Below, in pieces: positions 42,358-54,200 of a stretch of 64,000 bases of DNA. Each line of letters opens with the position of its first letter. Within the stretch, counting starts at the first letter, position 1. The translations under genes were made by a program, and so were the position numbers. The DNA is from Chara braunii (taxonomy: Eukaryota; Streptophyta; Charophyceae; Charales; Characeae): the NCBI GenBank assembly GCA_003427395.1, contig BFEA01000631.1, positions 23,828 through 87,827 of the forward strand, in the 5' to 3' direction. The notes beneath the pieces were generated by a model, which saw only the letters and a list, made by a program, of their open reading frames with translations, was not told the origin of the DNA and searched no databases.

Positions 42358-44172
42358 CTAACGGTTCCACCGATCTCTCCACACGTCCCCAGAAAGACCC
42401 GCTTTCTCCCATGGAGGAGCATTGGGGTCAACTTGATTCCTAGACCGGGAGCCCCCTTGGCGTCTACCGGTCCCCTTACCTTTTTGTTGGGTTACGGCGG
42501 CGACTACTCCACCCTCTGAAGTATCGCCACTTGCCTCTGCACCTACTCCCTCCTGGAAGTTGCCGTCCAACTCGATGGTTGAACCATCGTTGTCGACAAA
42601 CATGATGTGACCCTTCGCCTTCCAGTTGGGAGGCAATGTCTTCTTTCTCCCGTCCGTAGTGGGTGTCTGTCCATGCCCTATCTTTGCTTCTAGGTCTAGG
42701 GCCACCTTGCTGAACGAAGGAAAGTTGTGCATATTGTTGTTGGCCTCTTTTGCCAACTGGTTCCTGAAAGGCTGGGATAAGTATCTCAAGTACGAAGTCA
42801 GCAGGACCTGGGGGTCATAGCGCACACCTGGGACACAGATTAGACGCTCAACAGCGTCAGTGGTTTCCCTAATTGACTTAAACTGCCGCGTGTGCAGTGT
42901 CAGGATCGCATCAGTGGCCTTTTGGGCCTCCTGAGGATCATGCCATCTCTCTTCCACCATCTTCAGGAAGTCCTCCAGTTTCTGAGAGGCTGCCCAAGAG
43001 CGGAAGTCATGACCGTGCCCCTGGAGTTGTACTAAACCACTCAACCATCTTGCTGCACCACCCTCTAGGTAGGATGCAGCCACAAGCACTTCTTCGTGCG
43101 GCAAGGTGAGTTTACACCTGACGTAGACCGGCACTGCCCTCAACCAAGTGTCGAGGTCTTCGCCTCTCTTGTCCCCTGTAAAAGGTTTAGGAGCGGCGAT
43201 GGTCGTCTTTGGAACCCACTGAGTTTGTCCCGGTCCCTGCACCACCCCGGGCTGTGGACCCGGTGATACAGGTTGCTGTGCTAGCTGCTGGGGCTGTGTG
43301 CCCTGTGGCTGCACAGGTTGCGAGACAGCAGGCTGCGTGGTAACTGCAACATGCAACAGACTCTGAGTGAACACTGTCTGTACAGGAACCTACACACTAC
43401 TCCCTGCTGTTACCCCTCCTGACAGAGGCATCCCCAGGGAAACGATAGCAACCGATGACGGGGCTACATATGGGGAAACCCCAGTCACCAGTGGAACAGA
43501 AAAAGGAGGATATGGCACGGGCCAGGCACCAGGCCCTGCCGGTGATGGTGCTCCCTGAGAACGCCCTACCAAAATGGCTAGGCTCTGCTGGATATCATGA
43601 AGGATGGTAGTTTGATGCTCCTGCATCTCTATTACTCGTAGCAGGGCCCTCCTAACTACCCTCACATCGTCATCCATGTTCGTCAGGTCCATCGACTCTA
43701 ACTCCTCTATGTCTGCCCCTCTCCGTTGCATCGTGGTCCTTCTTCTAATCATCATCTCCTTCTCCCTTTTTATCTGTCCTAATGCCTGCTGTAGCTGTGC
43801 CTCTTGCAGGGCTGCCTGCTGGATGGAGACATCCTTTGGGGTCAACACCGTGGGCTGGCTTGCCATTAAGCCAGTGGACTGACTCACGGTCTGCGCGACC
43901 GTGGACCCAGCGGTACCTGAACTACCGGCTTGGGAAGTCTGTTGCACAGACGTGCTCATGGCTGTGGTAGCCATGGCTGCTGTAGCACCGGCCTCGCTAG
44001 CTAATGCCCTGCTGGCCTCGGCTGCTCTAGCTCTACTCTGTTGCTGCCTCTCCCTCTGTCGGCGGAACAGTTCCCTATCACCCTCCGGTCCTAGGGACAC
44101 GTGAGTTATTGGGCCTCCAGCTGACCGCAAAGTTCTGCGGTCGTCCTCTCCGGTGTCCTCCCTGCCGCTCAT
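42358..44172 (-). pseudogene. gag: Gypsy gag
   Basis: ATG at 44172 starts MSGREDTGEDDRRTL. The first 260 codons are Gln/Ser/Ala-rich with a likely coiled coil (IQQAALQEAQLQQALGQIKREKEM). After TAG at 43390-43392 the same frame continues (VPVQTVFTQS), Pro/Gln-rich, into the Retrotrans_gag domain (PFTGDKRGEDLDTWLRAV, LEGGAARWLSGL, LRYLSQPFRNQLAKEA). It stops at TAG 42358-42360. Past that TAG the frame still reads CIRCGQYGHNQFK-R, a zinc knuckle whose last Cys is Arg. Pol is in another frame. Gag forms the particle that packages the element RNA. Confidence 0.85.
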
Positions 44173-45435
44173 AGGCTACAACACTGTGCACCGTCTACAC
44201 TAGATCATTCAGGATGCCTACCGCAACATAGTGCACAGACCAACTAATTAGTGGTGGTTATTTTGGAACAGATCTCATTTGGGGTCAACAGGTAAGTCAG
44301 ATTCCTACTGTCAATACTATTTTTAGTAAGATTAGTTCTCGAACAGAGGAAGCATCAGGAAATATTCTAAACTAATGCTGTCTGTCAGATGTCACATGGC
44401 TGTCCATCTAACTAATCAAAAATAAAAATAATGTTGACTGACCGAGTCTGTTCACAACTTGGAATTTAAACCCGAACTTATCACCTGGAATCTACCCCTC
44501 CCTTTGTTCTTCTCAATGTCACGGTGTCACGTTTTTACACATCAGAAGCCAAGCGTGTCAAAAAGGTGTGCAATCCGGTCGCACCCCTGGGCCCCAGGTT
44601 ATCATCGAGCAAGGCAGCCACAACACTCTTATTTATCCTCGTACGCCGACGAGCCTTACACTCTGTTGATCTGGCTGATCAAGAGGCAATTTAACGTCCG
44701 CCCCCAAGTGACATCAGGAATTATTTTACGTCGCAACAGGACGACGATCACAGCCAGATCAGTGCCGAGTCCCCAACCAGAAATGTTTATAGACGGTCTG
44801 GTATGCGTCTTAAGAGGCTGCCACACTCAAGTTAACCCCTATCTTGCGCAAGCGGCAGAACCAACGACTTGCAGCGAAGCATGCGTGTACTAGTCCCAGT
44901 GGGTTGGCATGGTGACCGTGACCTGAGTGCTTCGTCCAGGGCCCTTCAAGAAGCTCCGCCCGTCTTCCCCCTGATGCTCCACGTGAACAATCACGACTCT
45001 CAAGGTTGAGCGCACTCGACACCTCACGATGAGAGGACTCTCAAGACAGAACTCACAACCTCACGGTAAGAAGTGATGAAGAGGGTAGATAAGGTTAAGA
45101 GCAACGTACCTCATTCAAGCTGCCCCCAACCACAGAGATAATCTCACCAGATGACCAAATGGCGATTGCGATGACCAGTCACTGCATCGGCACAACCAGC
45201 ATTATCCACCGTTCCACCTTAGCATCAATCGCACATTAGATAGTTCTCATCACGCTGTCCAGACCACATACACTTCACATAACCTTCCTGGCGAACCCCT
45301 CACCTCCTGGGTCGCCTTTACACTCGTCTCCACCCTCCTCACTACACACCACTTACGGCCAAACTCGCCCAGCAGACCGCATGTATGTACCGCATAAGGC
45401 AGAAGACAAGCGCCAGATGAGCGCAATCGTACCAC
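44173..45435 (-). other. Gypsy leader (5' untranslated)
   Basis: About 1.26 kb between the PBS and the gag ATG with no conserved ORF. Presumably it contains the packaging signals of the element. Confidence 0.7.
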
Positions 45436-45448
45436 GGCTCCGATACCA
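45436..45448 (-). promoter_or_regulatory. Primer-binding site (initiator Met tRNA type)
   Basis: TGGTATCGGAGCC on the minus strand, 3 bp after the 5' LTR end. It matches the usual plant retrotransposon PBS TGGTATCAGAGC (3' end of initiator tRNA-Met) with one change, A to G. Confidence 0.85.
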
Positions 45449-45451
45449 AAT

Positions 45452-46462
45452 TGCAAGGAAGGTGAGCATTAGCGAACTCCAGCAATCAAACAGCATCATA
45501 CATATGAGGCCAGATAGTCTTGACCTCGAACCAACAGCAGAAATGCATCACGAGATGCACAAAATAAGAACACACCAATAGTTCGTAATTGACAATGCTG
45601 AAATAGTCTCTCATCATCATCAACGAAGAACAAGAGTTGATGTCCTATTGGCGCTCGGCGCCCAGACTACATGTGGCAGATCCTATCTAGCCTAATACTA
45701 CAATGCCGATGTTGACAACAACAGCTTCCTGAAGTACAAGCATGCAGCGGACAATGCCGCACGCTTCCAGCACCAGGTATGTCTCTCGCAACACTCACAA
45801 CCCCGATCCACACCACACAGATGCCACTAACACTCAAGGACCACCCTGCGCCACACCCAGCTTACAGCGGAGCAGCTCGGCTATGGCTGCCCGCTCCTTC
45901 CTGCTCGCCCGTGAGAGCGTGAGTGCCAGCCAGCCAGCAAATAGCGCAGCAGCGCTCGCGCAGCATGCAGCCAGCACCCGAATGCTGAATGAGGAGGCAG
46001 GCCCTTCCCTATATCGAAGTGGCCTGCCTGCGTCCAGTCCAGGAAGCTTCCAGTAGGCCCCGGTAGGCACAGGCCCAGACCTCACACGCAGGCCCAGGGC
46101 CTGATGGTTACATGTGCCCAACTGCCCTTGGCCTGCTTACGGCCTTTCCCACGCGTCTGGCCCAGGTCACCATTCAGATACATTTGCAAAATATGGCCTG
46201 GGCCTGGGCGCCTTCAACCAACTGGCGCAGCGCAACTGTCTAAATTTCACCAGTTGCGGGGTACCCTGAAAATCGAGGCCCTGAGGNTATGGCCTGGGCC
46301 TGGGCGCCTTCAACCAACTGGCGCAGCGCAACTGTCTAAATTTCACCAGTTGCGGGGTACCCTGAAAATCGAGGCCCTGAGGCCTGTCGCGCCTGCCTTC
46401 ACTTAGGGCGGCCGACATGCTGCAAAAAGGGCCCCGAAGGGGCTGAGCGGGCGTAGCCTCGC
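45452..46462 (-). repeat. 5' LTR of the gypsy element
   Basis: Runs TGCAAGG (45452) to CTCGCA (46462) on the plus strand. It contains a 95-bp exact duplication around N 46287 (46192-46286 and 46288-46382). Subtracting 96 bases gives 915 bp, equal to the corrected 3' LTR. The promoter and start site cannot be placed from sequence alone. Confidence 0.92.
46192..46382. other. Exact 95-bp duplication around a single N (assembly artefact)
   Basis: The two copies are identical and the other LTR has a single copy. Confidence 0.9.
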
Positions 46463-46469
46463 AACACCA

Positions 46470-46810
46470 TCTTGTGTACAATCTCAGGCAGACCCGCGTG
46501 TTCTCTCTTGAATTCAGACAGACTGCACTTCCCAGGGATTTCCTCATCCCATCTTTCCGACCTGAGAAGGGATTGCAGCAATCGGATCCCTTATCCGTTC
46601 CTCCTGCAGCTGCAATTGGCCAGCGCTCTCTTGTATGTTCTCTGGTGTCTTCCATTGGCCCTGAGTGTCATCCCAGAGGTTGCGTACTCTGGCCACACCC
46701 CATTGGATCCACCTCATCCTATACGAACCTGGTTTCGTATCTGCGAAGGGAGTGCCTTCTGCTGTTCAAACATTTGGATTCTCGAGCAGGTGCTGGTTCA
46801 GCACTTCCGC
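46470..46810 (-). pseudogene. LINE G, ORF2 middle part (right of gypsy insertion)
   Basis: A minus-strand frame reads MRWIQWGVARVRNLWDDTQG, WKTPENIQE and ERIRDPIAAIPSQ, the connector region typical of LINE ORF2 (VWD..., W.T..EI, I..AIP..W). It leads into the gypsy insertion and resumes at 37478. Stops and shifts are present. Confidence 0.6.
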
Positions 46811-46947
46811 CCTTGTGGTTCGGCTGTTTGATCCAAGGCTGGGCCGGCAACCGGCCGGTTCACCTCCCCCGGTCCACCCGGATCCGGACCAGCCCAGGGG
46901 GGCTGAACCGGAAAACCGGTTTTCAAAAAAAATGCCCAGGATTTTTC

Positions 46948-46980
<33 letters not shown>

Positions 46981-47699
46981 TCGGCGGATTCGGACTGCGC
47001 TCTTCGAGATCTGTCCAAATCCGCAATAAAATTTGGAAGGTGCAATTTTTTTGGGGGGGGGTTCCCAAGAGGGGGGAGGGCATACTATCGGGTGGGGCCA
47101 GGGAGTCGGAGGTTGGCCTTTATGTGGAGGGGTCAAGTAAACTGCTTTACCTGACCCCTCCGTGGCCTTTCAAATTTCAATTCGACCATATACCTTTTTA
47201 TTGGTTTATGCCATCAGGCATTGGTATTCTAGAGGCCGAACGACATATGCTGTTGGGAGGTGCTTGCCCAAAGTTATAGCTCTTCGGGATACCGAGCTCT
47301 AAACTGGAAAAGCTATGGGTTGAGGTTTCAGCTCGTGCAGGCAGAGAGCTTCCTTTTGTTTTTCCCTTATATGGTGAGTCATCAGTCCGCTTTCCTTTTG
47401 TTTTTCCTTTATACAGTGGGTCATCAGTCCGAAAGTATTTCGCCTCGTGCGCTGTCCAGATACATGTAGTGGAGCAAGGTTCATTCTTGGGCTTGCACCT
47501 CGGACTGCTACTCTGATTTTACGAGCAGAAACCTCAACCCATAACTTTTTCCCCACAGAATAGGGATGTCTGAGAAGCATATAAACACAGCAAAGCCTGG
47601 GCTAAATCATGCTGTTCCTATCCTCCTCTCCACTTCGGTCGAGGATGAACACCTGCCTACTGTAGCGGGTTTGTGGTCTCTTAGACTGCAGTATCAATC
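46811..47699. other. Interrupting sequence within LINE G; poly(T) and foldback
   Basis: Contains CCGG-rich short palindromes (46838-46920), a 29-base T run (46951-46979) that could be the poly(A) tail of a minus-strand retroposon, a G run, and the foldback at 47306-47552. No LINE coding similarity was seen, so it is probably a later insertion or non-conserved linker. Confidence 0.4.
47306..47552. mobile_element. Foldback element (possible MITE)
   Basis: Arms of about 31 bp: GGAAAAGCTATGGGTTGAGG at 47306 continuing to TTTCAGCTCGT, and at 47521-47552 its near-perfect reverse complement. Inside, a 35-40 bp unit (CTTTTGTTTTTCC...GTGxGTCATCAGTCCG) is tandemly duplicated. No target duplication was found. 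Confidence 0.45.
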
Positions 47700-49260
47700 T
47701 GAAACTAGTAAAATGATACTAAAATCCATATAGAAACAGGACCCCGTGTTTTGACGAAAACACGTGGAAGTGGGGGTTCAAAAGGCCCTGTTTGTTTTTT
47801 CGAAGAGGACACTAGCCTCCCAAGGGCTTGGCAAATGGAGTAACGCCATCGATCCCCAGTACCCCCCCCCCCCAGCATGATGCGCTGGACTCCACCGGGG
47901 GCCTGCCGGGCCGGTCCGACCGGGGACCAGCACTGGTTTGATTTGGTCTGCACTTCTGCCAGGGAGAAAGAATGTCCCTCCGAAACTGAGACTTAATACA
48001 CTTGTTGAGGAAAGCGGCCGAAAGCCCCATTGTTCTATGACTCCGGGTCTGCACTTCTGCTTGGATCATAACAGCCACCCAGCCGTCTGCAGATCTGGTC
48101 AAGCCCCATTGTTCACAGAGGATCTCTTCGGCGAGTAAGCACCATTCATCTGGTTGGTCCATTGTGCCCACTTTCACCAGCCACTTGAGAGAGGAGTGAG
48201 ACGTTTTATGACTCCGGGTCCATCAAGGCCAGCCCCCCTTTTGCTCTGGGGTGCACAGTGCCTTTCAGGCAACTTTAGAAATCCAGCCCTTCTCCTTAGC
48301 TGAACCTGGTTTCCAAATAAACCTCTTGGCCGCAGTCCTGACCCCCTTCAGTAGTCCCTTGTCCAGATTTCTCATCCTTACCTCGTACCGCAGGATGGAC
48401 AAGGCGTCACTGCCAACACTTTGCCAATCAGAGATAGATGCTTCGCCTTCCTGCAACTGCGGATCCTTCCCGTCACTCTTTCTTGAAGGATGACACTTTG
48501 AGGCTCCATGCAGTCTTCCAGTGCCTCTTGGATTCCAAGATATCGTTCTTCTGCACCTGCAGGGACCCTCCTCATGCCCCAGTCCACCTTTAGGTTCCAG
48601 TCCTTTGAGAGGAAGTAGGTAGACTTGTTCCAGTTGATTGCTGCTTCAGATAGGTTGGGGTACCTTGCGAGGCATTTCTTCGGAGCATTCAAAGAAATCT
48701 GCGTATTAGCCGAGATGGCCAGCAGATCATCCACCAGGGCTTTCACCCTGCATTCCTTCCTAGATATCAGTTTCATCCCCTCCAGCAACGAGTGGCGTCG
48801 GATGTCACACAGTACAACTTCCATCTGTAGAACAAACAGCAGGGCGGCCAAAGCGCATCCCTGTCTGAGTGATAGCAACAGACTAAATTCTTCTGAGTGA
48901 CAACCACTACTGCGGTTGCAAAGAAATAGAGTGCCCTTACCCATTTGCAAAATGACTCCCCAAAGTTCATTGCCCTCAATGTGGTCAGTGTGGAAGCCCA
49001 ATTAACTCTATTGTAAGTTATCTAAGTCTAGCATCAGAACTGCCACATCCTCCCGCTTCTCCTCTCTGAACTCTAAGGACTCAATTGTCATTGCCAGGTT
49101 TTCACATATGGACCTACTCCTGACAAAGGCTCCTTGATCGAGGCCCACCAGGGCAGGCAGGAATGGCCCTGTCTGTTCTAGGGTGTCTTGGCAAACAGCT
49201 TGTAGGAGAAGCTAAGCAATGAGATCGGGCGCCAGTAAGATTGAGAACATTCTCAATTGT
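47700..49260 (-). pseudogene. LINE G, reverse transcriptase part of ORF2
   Basis: Minus-strand pieces from 49230: GAFVRSRSICENLAMTIESLE, VLMLDLDN (motif A), FCKWVRALY, then in the next frame LLLSLRQGCALAALLF (motif B), ALVDDLLAI (motif C, VDD), and SEAAINWNKSTYF, EERYLGIQE, KAKHLSLIGKVLAV. The last part (WCLLAEEILCEQWG) is the connector. Stops and frameshifts occur near 49010 and 48380. The family differs from LINEs A-E, with SLRQGC instead of SVRQGDP. The continuation is at 46470-46810 and 36570-37478. Confidence 0.75.
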
Positions 49261-49456
49261 CTATGAAAAACTTTTCGACTCTTTCGAAGACTCGTTAGGA
49301 AGAAAATCTATATGACCTGCAATTGCTACAGCGTAGCCTCCATTTACTGAAATTAAAAAACCTCTTACGCGATTATGGTCACTTCGCCATATTTGTGTTA
49401 ATTCAGTCCAAAGACTCCAAACTAGTTAATTTTTGCATAATATGCATATACGTTTT

Positions 49457-49510
49457 ATTTGTTTAGGCAAAATCATTTGCCTAATGCCTAATGATTTTGC
49501 CTAAACAAAT
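49457..49510. repeat. Perfect 21-bp hairpin
   Basis: Arms ATTTGTTTAGGCAAAATCATT (49457-49477) and its exact reverse complement (49490-49510) with a 12-base loop that repeats the stem motif (TGCCTAATGCCT). It could be a tiny foldback element or a small-RNA hairpin. Single copy here. Confidence 0.75.
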
Positions 49511-51295
49511 GCGAGATTGATCGGGGAATGCGAGACCGAAGTAGGATCCGAGAAATGCAGGATCGCATAGTAGATGGGGGGGAAATCTTTTGCTAAACGG
49601 ATGAAAGGAGAAGGGCGGAGGGTGGGGAGTCTGCATGAATCAGGATTGGGTGTATCACCATGAGCGCATTGAGCGGGCTGAATGCTAGATGTATTTTAGG
49701 GAGGCTAGATTGATCGGGGGGTTGTCCAGATGATGGGCTGAAAGGTCCCAGTGATCGTTTAGAGATCGAATCGATCCTATTATGTATATCGATTGGCAGA
49801 AGATGGTATGCTTCTGAAGAGCCGGATGGGATGCCGACTGGGCTGAAAGAGCGAAGGTAAGTTGTTTCGAATTCGTGAATCTCCCAAGGAAAGGCGATGG
49901 AAGGAGTGTTTTCCCTGTTTTTCCCCTGTTTTTCGCTGTGTTTTCGCCATTTTTGAGGCTTGATGCATGTGCAGTCGTGAAGGCAAGCGGCTTCTGTTGG
50001 TATGGCTGGTTCGTGAGACGCTGTCCCCGAGGTCGTAACCTGGGGTTGGCATGAGTGATCGACAAATTTTCAACGAAGGGAGGGTTCGCCATTTCACGGG
50101 CAGATTCATGCTCAGGAAAAGTGCACACACACGGGATCGGGCGAGGAACATGAGAAAAAATGGGTAGGTTTCAGAGTATGTGCGAGTAGTAGGAAGGTTA
50201 ACTGTCAGACGTTTGGTGTGTAGATGATAGGTGGATGAGACAAGGCCATGTGTTGGGAGTATGGGAAGGGTGGGAAGCATATGTATATACAGGCATCAAT
50301 GTCTTACTCAGTATCTCAAGGAGGAGATGGGGGAACCCCCTGAAGAGCTGGCCGGGCATGTTGGCGGCAAAATGCATTAGGGAAGTGCGCGCAATTTTGA
50401 GCTGATGTATGTGCAATAACTTCGCTCAAATCATGCGTCAGTTGTGGGCTGGGGTTGTCATTTTGGACTAAGGCCGAGAAAGGGGTCAAACGGCCACGCC
50501 CAAGTCATTAACACAGCCTGAACGAAGGCCTGCTATTGTGGGGTACCCGAAGCAAGGCCTAAAACCGGCCTTCGGAGGCCCAACGTGCGACAGTTGACCG
50601 TGGAAAGTCAAAGGTCAACAGAAGCTCGGAAATTCAGGTTCACGAGTCAAAGTCAACGTGGACCCAGTCCAGGCCGCCGATCAAGCACACACACTTGGCT
50701 GTTTGCAGGTATCTGTTGAGGATCAAGTCCAAGTGGGAATCTGTAACTGTACAGATCCAGGCCATAGGCTGCGAGACAATCTGGGCCATCGTGCCTGAGA
50801 GACCAGGGGCTGGTCAACTGGAGTCAACATTACATGTTGACTCAGCCACTGCTGACCGACATTCATTCTTGGACTTGCTGGCTTGATGCTGGCTCTACGC
50901 TGGCTGGACGCTAGCATGTCGCTAGCTCTACAGTGGCTTGATATTGGACGTCGACGAGAGACTGCTACTGCTTTGCGCTGGCGCCATTCTCTGCCTTCGG
51001 TGCCAGTTCTATTCTTGATTATGCTGACGTGGCTCTCGCCACACTGTCTACGACATTGATGGGATGTTGGCGAGGAGGAGGAGGATCAGGGCTGTGAGAT
51101 TGGTCTATTGTAGAGAGGAGAGCTTACCTATTTGCGATCATGTCGACATTGCGCTCTGCTGTTGTCTTCATTAGGAGTCTGCGCCGTGTGTGCCATGTTG
51201 AGATCTGTTCGATGTTAGAGCATGTCAGAGGAAACTGTCTGCTGACGTGGTGAGTAGGAGATGTCTGAAGGAGGAGTGGGCCTGTGAGGGAGATC
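49511..51295. other. No gene seen
   Basis: Short ORFs only. Near 50880-50950 'GCTGGCTCTACGCTGGCTGGACGCTAGC' repeats in short steps. No RNA gene or element was recognised. Confidence 0.4.
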
Positions 51296-54200
51296 TTTTT
51301 TTTTTTTTTTTTTTTTTTGAAAAAACAGGCCTTATGGTCCTGGCTCCTTCTATTCTGGGGAGCGTCAGTCCGGTTCCTATTCCCCCGGCAAGTCGTTAAA
51401 TTTTACATCAATTAAGAACTCACACACGCTTCCTTCCGTTTGGCCGAAGGACCCCTGAACAGCATTGATTGCTCCACAATTGTGGAGGATTGACTGTCAG
51501 CTTGCCCTGACCCTTTCTCTTCTCTCAGCTCTGGTGTTCGAGTCTGCCAGATATTGACTATCATTCTGGAGAAAGACCCTCAATTGTCTTTTTTGCCTAA
51601 ACCCTACCCATTCAGACTTCCTGTACCTTGATTGGGATGCCTTTCGACCTTAAACCCTAAACCCTCTTTTCTGTATACAGTGTTGATCATTGTACCTCCA
51701 TAGTGGGAAGTTAACTGACCGCTTGCCCAACCTTCCTCTCTCCTCTCAGACCTAGTAACCGGGTCTGCCAGATGTAACCGAATTACCNAGAGAGAGTCCC
51801 TCCCTTCATCCTTGTTACCTTGTTTGCTCGGCCTCAGACTTTCCCCCCCTCTTTTCAAACCGTCTCTCTGTATCCTTTGGGCCATGACACTCNGTTCTAC
51901 CTTCTTATTCCGGGATAGTCTACCACCTTTTCTGACCTATTTCCTCCCCTGTGCCCTCNTTTAGTNAACTTCCTTGGGACTCTTGAAGCATAGAATCCAA
52001 TCCCGTTCGGCCTAGACCATGATTGATACCTCCGACCTTGTCTGTTGACGAGGATTCCTTTCCGGAATTGAATTATNCCAATCTTTCCACTGTATCCGGT
52101 CCTCACTCAATTCTGCAATCTTGCCCTTTAACAGCCAGCTGTTATAGAACCTCGCCCTTTCCTTCTTCCGTTGGTCTTCGTCCTCTGACCAGTCTTCCCT
52201 ATGGTTGACGTGCCCTTCGATTGTCCTGCTGCATCTTTCCTTCCATATGACCCATAGTGTCACTTTCCTGATGAGTTCAAACCAGATTGTTTCCGCCCTC
52301 CGAGCCTGATTGGGGATGTTAGTCAAGAGGAGCAGTTGGAGGGGTTGTGTGGGGAAGGAAGATGTGAAAAGGGAATTCCAGAGTGAGGAGGCTCTCGCCC
52401 AGTATTCCGTGGCCTCCTTGCAGAGGACTAGACAGTGGACTACATCTTCAACCGCTCCCTCCGTGCANACTGCACATAATTCTGAGCTGTCAGGATTTGT
52501 GGCCTTCNGTCTAGTGTGCAACCANTGGTTTACAGGTAGGGCAGCGTAAGCTATCAACCACTGCAAGCTTCTGATCTTGACTGGTCTAATTCGTTTGAAT
52601 TTTTCCCATGGGATTCTTTGGATCCTGTCAGCTTCTTGACCCACCAGTTTCTGCCACCTGTTTTNAATAATGGGGTCTGNNTTTTTTGTCTTCAATGAGA
52701 GTNTGTNCCCTAGTTTGANGGTGTAGTCTTGAATTGGGATTTTTGCCTTGAAGTTGCTGTTATTATTGGGTTTCNATGCCCATTCAGCGGGATCAAATTC
52801 NAAGGATCGGACTGCAGTGCCANNTCTGAAGNTTGATTTTGGCCATGTGCCTAGGACCCTAACTTTCCTCAGAAGGAAGAATTCCAGTGTGGAGGATTCA
52901 ACGTCATGGTTCAGGATGGATGGCATGTCGGTGTTGTTGTAGGAAATCGGAAAGGATAGGAAGGATGCTCTAGTGGGAGAGCCTTGCTGTATATGGGAGA
53001 ATTGGAAGGCTCTAGCGGGGTTAGTGTCTTGTATCATGAGGCCCCATTCCCCTGGTCTCCACGGCTCATCTTTAATCAAGATGTCTTTCCATTCTTGTGG
53101 AATACGACTAATTAGGTACTGGAGATTTGCTCCTCGTCTGTGGCATCCTTTCAATCTGGCGCGTGCTTCTTATTCCGTTATCCATTCTTTCCTTTCCTCC
53201 ATCCATAGGTGGTCTATCTTCCAGATACCATTTTTGACCCAAGACAGCCATTTCTGCTCGAGGTAGATCGGATTGTCGGCCTCGTTTGTCACCCATTCAT
53301 TCCCAAAAAGTGGTTGCCTTAACACTTCGTCCTTGGATTTCGGTCTGTTGATCTTGTTAGGAATAATTTTCCTCCACGAGCGAAGCAGGGCTGGCCAGTA
53401 AGGAGTGGGAGGTCGATGATCTTCTGGTCTGTTATTCCTCGTCCGGTTCCTCCGTCCTGTTGTTATCAACCATTCTTTGTTCATTACCCAGAACAACCCT
53501 GACATATCGTGTGGGGACGGGGTGGGGGCCACCGATCTGATACTATCTAAAGCCATTTTATTCCAGGCGCTGTCCGGGTGCATCAACAATTTGATGGTCC
53601 ATTTGATTTGTAAGGCCTTGGTTTCCGTTCCTGGGTCAATAATTCCTAGGCCTCCGTTACGTGGTCTCCTTGTGACATAATGCCAGGCTATCTTGGAAAT
53701 GCAGTTGTCTTTGTTGGGGTCGCCTGTCCACAGGTAACATCTGGCTCTGCGATTCAGTTCTTTAACCGAGCTGTCGGAGACTGTCCAAATGGAAGCTATG
53801 TACCACATCATTGAGAAGATTGAGGTGTTGAGGACTAACGCTCGACCAATCAGGGATGTAAAAGCGTTGCCCCATCTCTCCATTTTGTTAATCTGATTCA
53901 CCAACACGGCGGGGCCCATTTGCGGCGCCAGGCCATCTCTCGTCATCAGGATGCCTAGATAGCGAGTTGGGGATGCCGGTGTCTGCCATGTCATAGCCGC
54001 CTCCTCGCCTTGGAGTGAGAGGGGTTCTTCTTCGGTGAGCCACCAACCGATTGTCTTCCCCCAATTGATTCCTATTTCTGATGCTAGTTTGAAGGCATTC
54101 ATTGCCTTGACTAATGTTCTGAAGGAGGAGTCTGAGGCCCTGATCAGGACTGTCAGATCGTCCGCAAACATAATGACTGTGGGGAAATCCATCTGGTGGG

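Larger units (their letters stand above)
37479..46467 (-). mobile_element. Full-length Ty3/gypsy chromovirus with LTRs and 5-bp TSD
   Basis: The element at 37484-46462 lies on the minus strand: 5' LTR at right, PBS, about 1.3-kb leader, gag, protease, RT, RNase H, integrase, chromodomain-like tail, PPT, then 3' LTR at left. Both LTRs begin TG and end CA. AACAC flanks both sides (37479-37483 and 46463-46467). It landed inside LINE G. Coding breaks are three in-frame TAGs plus an artefactual duplication. LTR differences counted by eye are about 2%, so the insertion is fairly recent. It is not autonomous as assembled. Confidence 0.92.

Noticed and set aside
42086-44104. Plus-strand ORFs opposite gypsy gag and pol
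   Set aside because: Shadows of the retrotransposon coding strand.
46838-46920. CCGG-rich palindromes as a regulatory site
   Set aside because: Short overlapping low-complexity palindromes in GC-rich DNA, with no other support.
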